A stretch of DNA of 64,000 nt from Imbricaverruca yamaguchii (lineage: Eukaryota; Arthropoda; Thecostraca; Neoverrucidae), in the NCBI GenBank assembly GCA_034440575.1, contig JAOTOL010001648.1:1586501-1650500 (forward strand). Reading direction: 5' to 3'. Position numbers and translations under genes: made by a program. Shown piece by piece: positions 23,385 through 34,462 of the stretch. Under the pieces are notes generated by a model. That model had not been told where the DNA came from. It saw nothing but the letters and a program-made list of their open reading frames with translations, and did not search any database. The stretch's first letter is position 1, and the number at the start of each line of letters is the position of its first letter.

Positions 23385-26351
23385 CTCCGCGCCGGCGCTG
23401 GGGTCGCCATCGTCCGTGTAGCGGCGCTCCCACTCGTCCATGTCGGCGGCCCAGTCCAGCAGCTCGTCGGCGTCGACGAAGCCGGCCGACGACGCCGACG
23501 AGCCGGCGCGCGGCGGCGGGCTGCCGGGCGGCGTGTCGGCGTCGTCGTCGGGGGCCGGCGCCGGCCGAGGCTCGGACCCATCGCCCGGCTCGTCGACACC
23601 GTTGCACACCACCAGCGCGGCCGGACCGCCGCCCGTCACCGCAGCGTCACAGCTGTCGTCACCGGCGGTGCAGTCCGCCCGCCTGCCGTCGCACCCGCCG
23701 ACACTGCCGTCCTCGGCCTCACCCCCGCCGGCGGCGTCACCCCGCCCGACGGACCCCCCATCGGCGGGCACAGCGCCACCCTCAGACGACAGCCGGCACG
23801 CCAGCCGGCCGCTCATGGTAGCCGCCTTCTCGTCGTCGGTGAGAGGGCCGGCCCAGAGCGACAGGCCGGCGGCCGCCGGGCGGTCGGAGGCCGGCGGCGG
23901 CCGGCCGGGGCGACCCGACTCGTACAGGGGATGCGGGTCGGCGGGGGAGAGCGGCGGCCACTTCAAGACTGGGTCAGACGACGGTGGTGGTCGGTCGGTC
24001 GGCAGGCTCAGCTGCGGCGAGATACAGCTGTGGACGGGGACTGAGTGCAGGCCGGCTGGGCTGGAGCTGAGGTCAGCCGGAGCAAGGCAGAACCCGGCCG
24101 GGATAGAGTAGCAGTCGACTGGCGTAGAGCTGATATCGATCTGGGCAGAGTAGCAGTCGACTGGGGTAGAGTTGAGATTGACCTGGCCAGAGTAGCAGTC
24201 GTTTGGCGTAGAGCTGATACCGATCTGGGCAGAGTAGCAGTCGACTGGGGTAGAGCTGGGATCGACCTGGACAGAGTAGCGGTCGTTCGGCGTAGAGCCG
24301 ACACCGACCGAGGCAGAGTAGCAGTCGCTCGGCGTAGAACAGTGGCCGGCCGCAGTGGAGCTGAGACCAGTCGGAGTCTGGTAGAAGATAGCCGAGAACT
24401 CTTCTCGCGGCGGGATCGAGTAAGCATCAGCCGGGAAATACCGGCGAGACGGGGCCGATCGGCGGCCCGCTGGGGTCGAGTGCAAGTCCGCCGGACCAAA
24501 GCAGCGATCGACCGCGTACCCGGCGGTCGTGGGGCTGGCCGGCAGTGACCGGTCGGCCGTACGAGGGCTGTCGGGCGCGGGTGCGGGCGAGTCGTGACCG
24601 CACCGGCGACGACACTGCACCGCGGTCGCGTCGCCGCAGCTGGAGCGGCGCGGCGAGTCTGGCACGCAGTCGACGCCGCACTGCGACCAGCCGTCGCTGG
24701 TGTAACTGTGTCGCGACCTCGGCGGCTGGTGGCGCGACCGGGCCGCACTGCTCGCTGGCCGGCCCTGGCGCCAGCCTTGACCTTCGGCCGGCCCGGTGTC
24801 GTCAGCCGACCCCGGCCGCCGGTCGGCGCCGCTCTCTCCGGCGGCGCGCGGCCAGTCCTCACCTTGACGGTCGGCCGGCCGGTGGCGCGCCGCCGGCGGC
24901 ACGTACGGCTGGCGGCAGCGCGACCGAGGCGTGGCGGTGACCTCCGCCGCCGGTCCGGCCGTCGTGTTATGCCGCCACGGCACGTGTGCCGGACGCGGCG
25001 ACGTCGCCGTCGGAGACAGCGGGAACGTCATGAGCCGGAACGCCGGCCCGGCCGGCTGCCAGGCGGCCGCCCGCTCCTCGGAGCGCGAGCGCGAGCGGCG
25101 GCCGGGGCGGTGGCTGCCGGCCCGGCGCGGCGGCGAGTCGACCGGCGCCGGCGACTGGCGGCCGCCGTCCGCCGCCGGCGCCAGCATGTCCTGCACGCGG
25201 CGACGCGTCTGCTGCGACAGGCGGCGGCGCGGCCCCGTCGGCGGACGCGCGCTCCAGCACGACACGATCTCCGAACACGTCGAGAAGTCCGGCGACGAGG
25301 CGCGGTTCAGGCCGGCGCGCCGGCCGCGCGGCGGCACGTACAGCTGTCGGGGCGGCCTCCGCTCACCCAGGGCGGCGTCCTCGGAGCACTGCTGACTGAG
25401 AGGCCAATGGGCGTCCTCTGAACACCGCTGGCTGGGAGGAAGAGGGGCGTCCTCTGAACACTGCTGGCTAGGACGAGAGGCATTCTCGGAGCAACTCTGG
25501 CTCGGAGGACGAGGGGTGTTCTCTGAACACCGTTGAGTGGGAGGACGAGGGGCACTCTTGAAGCACCGCTGGCTGGCAGGACGAGGTGTATCCTCTGAAC
25601 ACCGCTGGATTGGGAGGACGAGGGCCGTTTTCTGAACACCGCTGTATGGGAGGACAAGGGGCGTCCTCAGAGCACCGCTGGCTGGGAGGACGAGGTGTAT
25701 CCTCTGAACGCCGCTGGATGGGAGGACGAGGGCCGTTCTCTGAACACCGCTGTATGGGAGGACAAGGGGCGTCCTCAGAGCACCGCTGGCTGGGAGGACA
25801 AGGGCCGTTCTCTGAACACCGCTGGATGGGAGGACGAGGGGCGTCCTCAGAGCACCGCTGGCTGGGAGGACGAGGGCGTCCTTTGAACGCCGTTGGCTGG
25901 GAGGACGAGGGCCGTTCTCTGAACACCGCTGGATGGGAGGACGAGGGGCGTCCTCAGAGCACCGCTGGCTGGGAGGACGAGGGGCATCCTCAGAGGACCG
26001 CTGGCTGGGAGGATGAGTGGCGTCCTCTAAACGCCGTTGACTGGGAGGACGAGGGGCTTCCTCTGAACACCGATCACTGGGAAAACGAGGGGCATTCTCA
26101 GAGCACCGCTGGCTGGGAGGACGAGGGGTACCCTCGGAATATAGACGATTGGAAGGACGAGCCCCATCCTCGGCGAGTCGCTGGCCGGGAAGGCAGCGGG
26201 GTTCGTCGAGTGGCTGTCGGGCGGCAGGACGGGACGCATCTGTGGGGGTTCTCCGTCCGGGGGGACGGTACAGCGGCTGGGGGGTCCGCCGCGTCGGCCG
26301 ACGCGAGAGCTCGTTGCCATCCATGTGTGATGCCGTCTGCAGGACGGACAT
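23385..26351 (-). CDS. R3HCC1L: R3HCC1L-like protein, large N-terminal disordered exon
   Basis: 989 codons on the minus strand. The exon begins at 26357 after a good acceptor (CTGTGCGTTGCAG). The first in-frame ATG is at 26351, with a second better-context ATG ten codons later. The donor after 23385 (GCGGAG then GTGAGC) is phase 0 and fits the exon at 16958. The N-terminus has PLYRPPGRR at residues 26-34; related motifs LYVPPRGRR and QPYVPPAARHR occur near residues 336 and 481. These resemble the LYxPxxR exon-junction-complex-binding motif of UPF3B/SMG6 and the LYVPKARR-type start of R3HCC1L, whose human form is reported to contact EJC components. Between them lie about 23 twelve-residue PPSQRCSEDAPR repeats and then Ser/Tyr-rich repeats. 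The C-terminal part is acidic (DADELLDWAADMDEWERR) just before the RRM-like exon. The length is mostly repeat expansion; the rest appears disordered. Confidence 0.85.
24080..24370 (-). repeat. coding 48-60-bp repeat
   Basis: Within the large R3HCC1L-like exon. About six copies encode variants of SSTPVDCYSAQI (48- to 60-base units; plus-strand word GAGTAGCAGTCG). It is readable in more than one frame on both strands. Only the minus frame joins the rest of the exon. Confidence 0.85.
25385..26175 (-). repeat. coding 36-bp minisatellite that slides between frames
   Basis: About 22 copies of a 36-base unit (plus-strand consensus around CACCGCTGGCTGGGAGGACG). In the exon's frame, the outer copies read RPPSQRCSEDAP. 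The central copies read the same DNA one frame over, as LVLPASGALRTP, because some units are one or two bases off 36. Frame is restored before the next unique region. No stop occurs in either reading. Confidence 0.88.
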
Positions 26352-26357
26352 TAAAGC

Positions 26358-27690
26358 CTGCAACGCACAGATAAAGTATGTATCACAATAGCGCAGCAAA
26401 GCTATGGACAGCTACTGAACGAAACAGCTTTCCTTGCGCTCTGCCATGGCTGAAGCGATGAGAAATCCCAGAATCAGATTAGCATACGGGTCATTATCTA
26501 AAACATCAAGACAGGCAATTGTCCCAAACGGAAAGCAACCAGACTGACTTCATGGCTGCACACCCTCTCAAAGGAACCGGCGATAAGGGCCCGACACCTG
26601 CGTCCAATTACGCAAATACGGCTCATGCCGCAGGATCTTACCGCGCAGGCATGTAACAGAGCCACATGCCTGATGGTGATGAAACTAGGTATTCTACCTA
26701 GCTCTATCACCAGCACAACTGTGCTTAGCGGATTACTGGTGATGCATGCATACACGTGTGCATGAGTGTATGTGTGTGGGTGTACGTGTGTATGCATGTT
26801 TTGCTTACTTGTGTGTGTATGTGTGTGTGTGTACGTGTGTATGTACGTTTTATTTGTTTACTTGTGTGCGTGTGTACATGTGTGCGTGTGTACGTGTGCG
26901 CGCGTGCGCGTGTCTGTGTATGTTTGTGTGAGCGAGAAGTAGTAGGGAGCCGCATTAATCCAAAATCACAGCTTTGACAGAGCCACCGGCCGAGAACAAA
27001 ACAGGTTAATTGATCACTTGGCATAACATGCAACACACTGTGCGTCATGCCCATTAAACGGAAGCTCCAGCATACACCACGTATCTCCGATGACATCAAG
27101 TGTTTTCAGCTATGTTTCAGTTGAATCTCCCCCACCCCAAAAATAAAAAATAGGCTTCTGTAAATCACCACACCTCAAAGTACAGTTATCTAAACTCATA
27201 CATTCTCCACTCACGCTACTGGCCCTACTATTTTCCCCATTTGCACAAACCTTTCACCTCACCCTGCCGACTGTACAGGACGATTATTAGACACATTACC
27301 ACCAAAGCAATGCTTGTCGGAGCCCTCCTGGTTGACTGTGTTCACCGAGAATAGTCTCGGAGACAATGTCGGTGTGCTATAGGCACGCAACGAAATGATT
27401 ACCGCACGACAACAACGAACACCACGTGTAGGGCGCAGTTCTGCATTGCTTCATCGGCGTAACTTTCACAACCATCCAATCCGCAAGGCCATTTTGCTGC
27501 TTGTCAATCTTTATTCTTCCTTCACCTTAACCTCCCCCCCCAGCCTTTCTTATCACGGTCTCCCTTCTACCGCTGTCCACTTTCTCTCTCCCTGATCGCC
27601 CAATCATTCCGTCTTACCTGGACCTGGGCGTCAGCTAACAGTCACGTATCACGCATTGACATTGACAGCCGGTGCGTCAGTCTACTACAC
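26358..27690. other. upstream of R3HCC1L-like coding start; includes TG-rich tract
   Basis: Must contain 5' UTR exon(s) and the promoter of the minus-strand gene, since the coding exon begins after an acceptor at 26358-26359. These could not be placed. 26735-26935 is a (TG)n-rich tract with GTGTGTATG variants. The open frames across it (Cys/Val and Thr/His) are artefacts. Confidence 0.5.
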
Positions 27691-27694
27691 ACCG

Positions 27695-27905
27695 GACCGG
27701 GCGGACACTACTACCGCCGACTGGGCGGACACTACCGCCGCCGACTGGGCGGACCGCTCGGATACTACCGCCGCCGACTGGGCGGACCGCTCCGACTACA
27801 CCGCCGCCGACTGGGCGGACACTACCGCCGCCTGCCTGGGCGGACCGCTCGGATACTACCGCCGCCGACTGGGCGGACGCTACCGCGCCGGCCTGGGCGG
27901 ACAGA
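27695..27905. repeat. GC-rich 24/33-bp minisatellite
   Basis: About seven irregular copies built on GGGCGGACACTACCGCCGCC with GACTGGGCGGACC spacers. They merge at the right into unique GC-rich sequence that could be exonic (next entry). Confidence 0.8.
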
Positions 27906-27975
27906 CTGCGGCGGGTCCCACGCTGCCTGAGCGGCCGGCGGGCGAGCCGGCGGGCGAGCCGGTGTCGACGGTAAG
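27896..27975 (+). CDS. possible exon next to a minisatellite
   Basis: Unique GC-rich sequence in the plus frame reads GGQTAAGPTLPERPAGEPAG and EPVST, ending at a good donor (TCGACG then GTAAGG at about 27975). The left boundary is unclear because the minisatellite runs into it. There is no recognisable domain. It is listed because it fits this window's pattern of arrays abutting splice sites. It could equally be noncoding. Confidence 0.2.
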
Positions 27976-28004
27976 GTCAACAGACGGCAGCAGGCGGCGG
28001 GCGG

Positions 28005-28095
28005 CCCGGCCCACCGACAGTCTACACGGCCCACCGACAGCCTACACGGCCCACCGACAGCCAACACGGCCCACCGACAATCGACACGGCCGCCG
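28005..28095. repeat. 16-bp repeat
   Basis: Five copies of ACGGCCCACCGACAGT/CCTAC-type units of 16 bases, near perfect. Confidence 0.85.
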
Positions 28096-28149
28096 GTGTC
28101 CGGCACCGTGCTGTACGGCACAGGCGGGAAAATCTCCACCGCCACTGTT

Positions 28150-29420
28150 CACCACTGTTCAGGAAGATCACCGCCACTGTGTTGCCGGACAGGCCGCAGA
28201 ATATTCATGGAAGTCGCGATATTGTGGGAGTGGTCGTAGTATTGTCAGGGAGGATGCGATATTATCGGGAGGCTACGGCATTGTCAGGGAGGTCGCGCAT
28301 TGTCCGGGACACGCTGGCATTGTCAGGGAGGTTGCGGCAATGTCAGGGAGAACACAATATTGTCAAGGAGGCCTCGGTATTGTGAAGGAGACCACAATAT
28401 TATCAGGGAGGCCGAACAATTTTCTGGGGGAAGCACGGTATTATCAAGGAGGCTGCGGTATTGTCGGGGAGGCTGCGGTATTGTCGGGGAGGCCGCGGTA
28501 TTGTCGGGGAGGCCGCGGTATTGTCGGGGAGGCCGCGGTATTGTCGGGGAGGCCGCGGTATTGTCGGGGAGGCCGCGGTATTGTCGGGGAGGCCGCGGTA
28601 TTGTCGGGGAGGCCGCGGTATTGTCGGGGAGGCTGGGTATTGTCGGGGAGGCCGCGGTATTGTCGGGGAGGCCGCGGTATTGTCGGGGGCGGTATTGTCG
28701 GGGAGGCCGCGGTATTGTCGGGGAGGCTGCGGTATTGTCGGGGAGGCCGCGGTATTGTCGGGGAGGCCGCGGTATTGTCGGGGAGGCCGCACCATTGTCA
28801 CGGACGCCAGTGCACTGTCAGAAAGGTCGCCGCACTGTCACGGTCAGAGGAGATTCGTGGCGGTAACGTCGCTGTGCTGACCGGAGGGCTACGCTACTAT
28901 CGAAAAAGACCAGATTTCTCCAAGGACGCCATGGTGCTGTCAGGGACAACCGGATATTGCCCGGGGCTTTGTGGTCCTGCCAGGGACGCTATGGTGCTAG
29001 GGACAACGGGAGTGATGTCAGGGGCACCGAGTACTACCGAAGTTCACGAAAGCACCGTTAGGAATCACAGCACAATCAAAGTGATGTCAGGGTACTGTCA
29101 GAGACTTGGAGATCCTGACAGGGTTGCAAGGTATCGTCAAGATACAGTCAAGATATTGTCAAGGTTAATTGTTTCATTTATCTGATTATTTCAAGATATT
29201 GTATCGTCAATATACAAGTCACAGCCGTCATGGATAGTGGGGAGCCGTCAAGGATTGCGGGAATCCATCAAGGATGGCGGGACGCCCTCAAGGATGGCGA
29301 GAAGCCGTCAAGGATAGCGGGAAGCTGCCAAAGGTGGCCAGATACCGTCAAGGACGCCCGGAGTCCAGTCAGGAAGCTGAAATACCGTCACAACCGTCAG
29401 TGTCCTACGAGAGAAGTCGT
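28150..29420. repeat. 20-bp minisatellite with homogeneous core and decayed flanks
   Basis: The core at 28445-28795 is about 17 nearly identical copies of ATTGTCGGGGAGGCCGCGGT. Copies become progressively diverged outward on both sides (ATTGTCAGGGAGGTTGCGGC, then GTCAAGGATGGCGGGA and similar) as far as about 28150 and 29420. A 509-codon plus frame stays open through it because 20-base units cycle frames without producing stops. No splice context or domain supports a protein. Confidence 0.88.
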
Positions 29421-29810
29421 GGTTATGTTCATGACGATGTGGCAGAGGCGCATCCAGGAATTTTGTAACGGGATGGTTCAGGCGGTAAGCTGCGGTGATT
29501 GAGAACCTTACAGCTCAGGGACGGTTGCAACAAAACCTGTTCTCGCCAACTTGTTGTCCGCGCTAACGTTGCCGCCGATAAAACAACCTTAAGGAGTAAG
29601 AGAACCACAATAAGCTTTGTTGTAGCTCCCAACAGTTAAGTTCGCGGGTAACATGTAGTGAATTCTTCAATTTTGTATGGCATTAGATGAAGGGAGTGGG
29701 TGGAAGTGTCACTCACGAAACATAAAAGAAAGCATTACCAACATTATGTAATGCTTTCAACATTAAATCAAAAGCGACGAAATCCGCCGGTAACTTGTCA
29801 AGCTAAGCAG
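29421..29810. other. short unique stretch, nothing recognised
   Basis: Unique DNA between the 20-bp array and the dispersed repeat. No feature beyond short open frames. Confidence 0.4.
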
Positions 29811-29859
29811 GGAACAGAGCTTCCCATACCAGTGGGGCACATTCGAATGTCGACCAAAG

Positions 29860-30180
29860 TGGCGCGAGGGTTAACACGCGCCCTGGAGGGGGCTGATTCC
29901 GCTCCCCGTAAGATCTCGGCTCCTAGTAAAGTTGGAGCAACGAAATTTGTAGGGCGAATGGGTACGGTAGTGCACTCTATTGTGTACGAATTTCGTGACT
30001 TTAGGTCAATATCTTCCAGGTCAATTGAGGTCAAAATGTCAAAATTGTCTGGTCTTGCGTGGCTTTGCTTGTCATTGTTATGGATCACTGCGATTGTGTT
30101 TAAATGCTTCAAAATAGGCAGTAATGATCTTTTGGACATTACTAATGAAATACAGATGTTAGACCCAGCAGTGTATGATT
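29860..30180 (+). repeat. dispersed repeat, segment A
   Basis: Matches 40425-40740 in inverted orientation. Shared words: TAAGATCTC(G/A)GCTCCTA, the stretch around GAATTTCGTGACTTTAGG, TTGGTTTGTCATTGTTATGGATC-like sequence, and a string of ATTACTAATGA near the end. It starts with GTTAACACGCGCCCTGGAGGG, which is also the start of the repeats at 39085 and 39450. Confidence 0.75.
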
Positions 30181-30230
30181 TCCATATTTTCTTTTCTTGT
30201 TAGTGGAATACAAAATGTTTAGCTGGATAC

Positions 30231-32309
30231 CAAAAAATAGCAATGCACTTGCTGACAATTAACCTTGTTTTAGTGGGACTGAAGACCAATGATAGCATTT
30301 TTGTATGCATAAACATCTTGGCAAACTAAGCCATATCCAAAAATTAGCTGCACAAAAAAAAAATGAGTCGTCCATAACCAGGACGACGATTGCTTTAATG
30401 AAATTAAAAATAAATGTTAGCATTTCATGCTGTATGTACCAAACATATATGTACATATAGCTAACTGCTAAGTCAGAAATATGTCAGCAAGCTAAGTCAT
30501 GAATGGGTGCAATTGTGCCGAGGAATGCATCTAGTGCGAAATTCCCCCAGTAGCCAAAGTATTCCCAAAAATATACCCATGATATATGCAAATTGGATAG
30601 ATATTGCCTGAGTGTAGGTGGGTGATGTATTCCCAAAGTTCACAAACAAATATTTATGATAAATATGCATGATGTAATGTGAATACACCAATAACATTTC
30701 TCCTGGGAGGGCTCAGGATGAATCGCACTCAAACTCATCTTGGGTGGATCACACAACCAGGATCATCCTTCAACAAACACTTCTCCGAAGGACTAGTCTC
30801 ACAACTAACGAGCCGAGTTCACCCGCGATTCATTTGAATTATTGCTAACTTCCGTTGTTGTCCAAAATCTCAAGCACTCCCGAAATGTATTTCATGGCCC
30901 TGGTCAACATTTGCGCCATTCCGAGTTTGTGCGCACCATTCGCCGCCGACGCATAATACACAGCTCTGCCTCAGACCTGAAAATTGGCTGTGGTTAAATT
31001 ATTACCAAAGGATTAGGTTATAAGCCAACTTCATGAGCAATGTTAGAGAAAATGATAACAAAAGTATACTTAATCGATGTCAACCAAGTTCACAAACGCG
31101 CACCCGACACCCGGAATGCGCTCAACGTACAACTGATACAACAAACCCCACGTGACTATTTGATATAGGTTTTGGAATATAAAATGGCTTAATGAAAATT
31201 ATACTAAAACAATCCACCTAAAATAGTTTTATTCTCACCATCAGAAACAGTTATTTTGCATGAAAAAAGCTAAGAAAAAATGACTGAAACCAATTCTTAT
31301 TAATATTAAAAGTTCCTTTATGTACTTTAGTTCATGTCTGGAGTGTTTAGTTGAAGCAAGGATCGACTTGGAAGGATCCAGAGCTGCTAGACGGGAGAGC
31401 AAATTGCCCAGTAAAACCGCTCATAGGCGATCACGGAGCGGGCAAGCAGTTGATGGCTCGGAGTAAATTTGGAACACATATTACGGACCCTTCACTGACA
31501 CTGATGAACCCCAAATGCAGTTAGATTTCAAGGCGCATGATTTATCTTCGCGCACATTTACAAAAAAAATAATTTGACAGTCATGCGTAAGTGCACAAAT
31601 GGCATTGGTTTATTGGTGTAATCGCCTCGGAGAACCTGTTTGCTCCGGGGCCGATTTTCGTAAATTTGAAGTGATTTTCTTGCATTGAACAGGCTCATTG
31701 TGTCGAAAAAAATTGTCTCTTTAGCAAACTGAACTTCAATTGCACATTCAAAGCACCTTATTGGCCAAACGAGGCTTCAAGTATTTACTCCGGCGATACC
31801 AAGTATCCCCAGATTTGCCAACTAGGGATTTCTGGTACTTCCTGGCGAACACTCCAGTACAAGTATCAAACGATATATATTGAATAGATATTGATTAACC
31901 TAAATATATCATATATTAGAATAAATACTGATGAATATTGAATCAACATTGAATAAATATTGAATAAATAATGAATTAATGATTGACTATGCTGACACAA
32001 ATAGCATCTTCTCACATGGGTCTTCTCTATAGCGTCTTCTTACATGACGTCACGCGACACCATTTGTGCGGTGCGGAGACGTTTTTAGCGCATAAATGGC
32101 GCTAAAAACCGACAAACAACACAGATACCACCAGATCCGAATGTCGTCTAGTTCTATTGTGGTCAATGATGGGTCGGCGATTTGGTACTGCTGCAACTGC
32201 TATTTGTTTTCAGGTATGGACTTTGAGTGGTAGCACATGACCAAACAATGTTGTTCTTCCTTTTCCCTTCTGGAGTACAAAATATTTAATTTAGTCTAGT
32301 CACAATCCT
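30231..32309. other. AT-rich intergenic DNA
   Basis: No gene recognised. Contains short internal motifs (AATAAATATTGAATAAATA near 31940) and otherwise unremarkable AT-rich sequence. Confidence 0.5.
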
Positions 32310-32700
32310 GGAGTACAAAATGTATTGGTATGCTTGACACCAACAAATGCCAGTTTTTCCAACATTGAGACCCAGTACTTGACCTCAGATCACCTATATA
32401 GCAGCACCATCAGGTCATTGCCTGGTCCAGTAACCGGAACCGAGCCGCCTGCCGAACTGCTCCGTTTGGCGACTCGGTGCGATCGGCTTCACAAAGAAAG
32501 GAATGAAATACATGAATAAAGTATGGAAATGCATAGGTACACAATGACAAACAGTAGTTTCCAGGATGTGTAGGAAGGAACATGAAAAGTGACATAAAGC
32601 GCATGAAAGTCATTTGCATTTATGACATTCCAGTTGACCAGGCTTGGTTTAATTAATTTATCATGAACTAGACCTGGCTTGACCTCGGCGACCTAACATG
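32310..32700 (+). repeat. dispersed repeat, segment B
   Basis: Inverted match to 40140-40450: GACCTCAGATCACCTAT, AGGTCATTGCCTGGTCCAG, CGACTCGGTGCGATCGGCTTC, ATACATGAATAAAGTATGG and CATTTGCATTTATGACA all have counterparts. Its right end (ATCATGAACTAGACCTGG then TTGACCTCGGCGACCTAAC) recurs inverted at 39405-39450 and 40125-40170, and probably marks one end of the element. Confidence 0.8.
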
Positions 32701-32934
32701 GCATTTAAACTATGTAACATAATAATACACATCAAACAAGTCACTGGTGTTGCCAACAACACTCCCCTTTTGCCAATATACGGGAAGCGCATGAGCGCCG
32801 ATTTTTTTTTCTGGCGCTGCGAATTTTGGTTTATTTTAACGACCCCTAACTCAAAAAATTATCCGCGGATTTTCATTTTTCTTGCTTTAAGCAATGCGCT
32901 AGTCATTTCTTGATTTGTTATTGGTTTTACGACA

Positions 32935-33075
32935 CATCGACCGTTGAGTCATGTAGCGTCGCCAATCTCTCACGCCGATTGGTCGCAGGCGAAGGGTAGC
33001 GACAGGTGAGACTCGAACCCGTAACCTTTCAATTGTGAGACGAGCAACTTACCCCCAGGCTACTCGTCCCCGCGC
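32935..33075 (-). mobile_element. tRNA-derived SINE
   Basis: Minus-strand reading from 33070: GGGGACGAGTAGCCTGGGGG with an A-box-like TAAGTTG, then GGTTACGGGTTCGAGTCTCACC (B box), then the family body GCGACCAATCGGCGTGAGAG and GGCGACGCTACATGACTCAA. Shares its body with the copies at 10680, 41860 and 43318. Confidence 0.7.
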
Positions 33076-33079
33076 TGGT

Positions 33080-33350
33080 CATTTCTAAGCAGGTACGAAA
33101 ACAATGTCGTATATCGGCCGGGAAAATCCCGAGTTATGTACGAAAAACGAGCGGTGCGCGGATTTCGCCCCCCCCTCCAGGGCGCGTATTGAGGCAGACA
33201 TGCATGTATGGTCTGTGTACAATGATGCCAATGGTGTCTCAATGGTCGTGGGCGTCACCGGGAATTTGGAATAGGAGAAACGAGCAGAGGCGGATACCCA
33301 AAAAAAAACTGTACAAACAAAATCGGGGGAAATTGTTCTCGAGGGATACC
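33080..33350 (-). repeat. dispersed repeat, segment C
   Basis: In inverted orientation it resembles 39085-39340 and 39450-39730. On its minus strand: ACGCGCCCTGGAGGGGGGG, CGAAATCCGC, TTTTTCGTACATAACTC, CCGGCCGATATACG, then CCTGCTTAGAAATGACC. A 127-codon minus frame crosses it but is not conserved in the other copies. Confidence 0.7.
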
Positions 33351-33754
33351 ATTTCTCCAAAAAGCCTCTTCTACAGAGGAGCACCATCCACTGAAACAAA
33401 AATTCATTAAGCGAGTTGGCACTCTGGCTCCCTGAGGAGTGCCTTCTTCCACTTAGAAATGACATCACATATCTACCGAAAGGAGGAAGAGCACATTCTT
33501 GCAGCTATCTCAGCTCTGGATATGCTACTGGAATCGTGAGGACCCTCAGGTTGAATCTTCTGTACAATACCACAGACATGATGCTACTATTGGTCTTTTA
33601 GGACCTAAGGTGCCCTGAAGTTGCCAGAGACATCACTACAACCGTAATAGATCATATGCTGAACTTAGACGATTATGTTTTCACGTCTAAAAAGCCCTAA
33701 AAAACCCGTCGTAGATCCTAGAAGTCCCGATGAAGATTTCCACCTCCCACTTGA

Positions 33755-33817
33755 ATCTTGAGAGCGAGAGCGAGAGCGAGAGAGACAGGGACAGAGGACA
33801 GAGAAGAGAGGGACAGA

Positions 33818-33849
<32 letters not shown>

Positions 33850-34335
33850 GAGGGAGAGGGGAGAGAGGGAGAGGGAGAGGGAGAGAGGGAGAGGGAGAGG
33901 GAGAGGGAGAGGGAGAGGAGAGGGAGAGGGAGAGGGAGAGGAGAGGGAGAGGGAGAGGGAGAGGGAGAGGGAGAGGGAGAGGGGAGGGAGAGGGAGAGGG
34001 AGAGGGAGAGGGAGAGGGAGAGGGAGAGGGAGAGGGAGAGGGAGAGGGAGAGGGAGAGGGAGAGGGAGGGAGAGGGAGAGGGAGAGGAGAGGGAGAGGGA
34101 GAGGGAGAGGGAGAGGGAGAGGGAGAGGGAGAGGGAGAGGGAGAGGGAGAGGGAGAGGGAGAGGGGAGAGGGAGAGGGAGAGGGGAGAGGGAGAGGGGGA
34201 GAGAGGGAGAGGGAGAGGGAGAGGGAGAGGGAGAGGGAGAGGAGAGGGAGAGGGAGAGGGAGAGGGAGAGGGAGAGGGAGAGGGAGAGGGAGAGGGAGAG
34301 GAGAGAGGAGAGAGAGAGAGAGAGAGGAGAGAGCT
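33755..34335. repeat. 580-bp GGGAGA polypurine tract
   Basis: About 95 copies of the hexamer GGGAGA with occasional GAGAGA, GGACAG or missing-base variants. The plus strand is almost purely purine. All frames are open (Arg/Glu or Ser/Pro/Leu), so these are artefacts. Such mirror-symmetric purine tracts can form intramolecular triplexes. Confidence 0.95.
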
Positions 34336-34462
34336 TAAGGGTGCATCAACTGCATCACTCATGCAGCTACATTTGAATCTTCCACTGGGACTGGATTTGC
34401 ATCCAAATCCTTGGACACAGATGATGGACACCACAAATCAGAAAATCATGTTCCCTTCACCG

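Noticed and set aside
27656..29185. 509-codon plus-strand frame
   Set aside because: It spans two unrelated minisatellites whose units lack stops. Only a short segment near 27.9 kb has any splice context.
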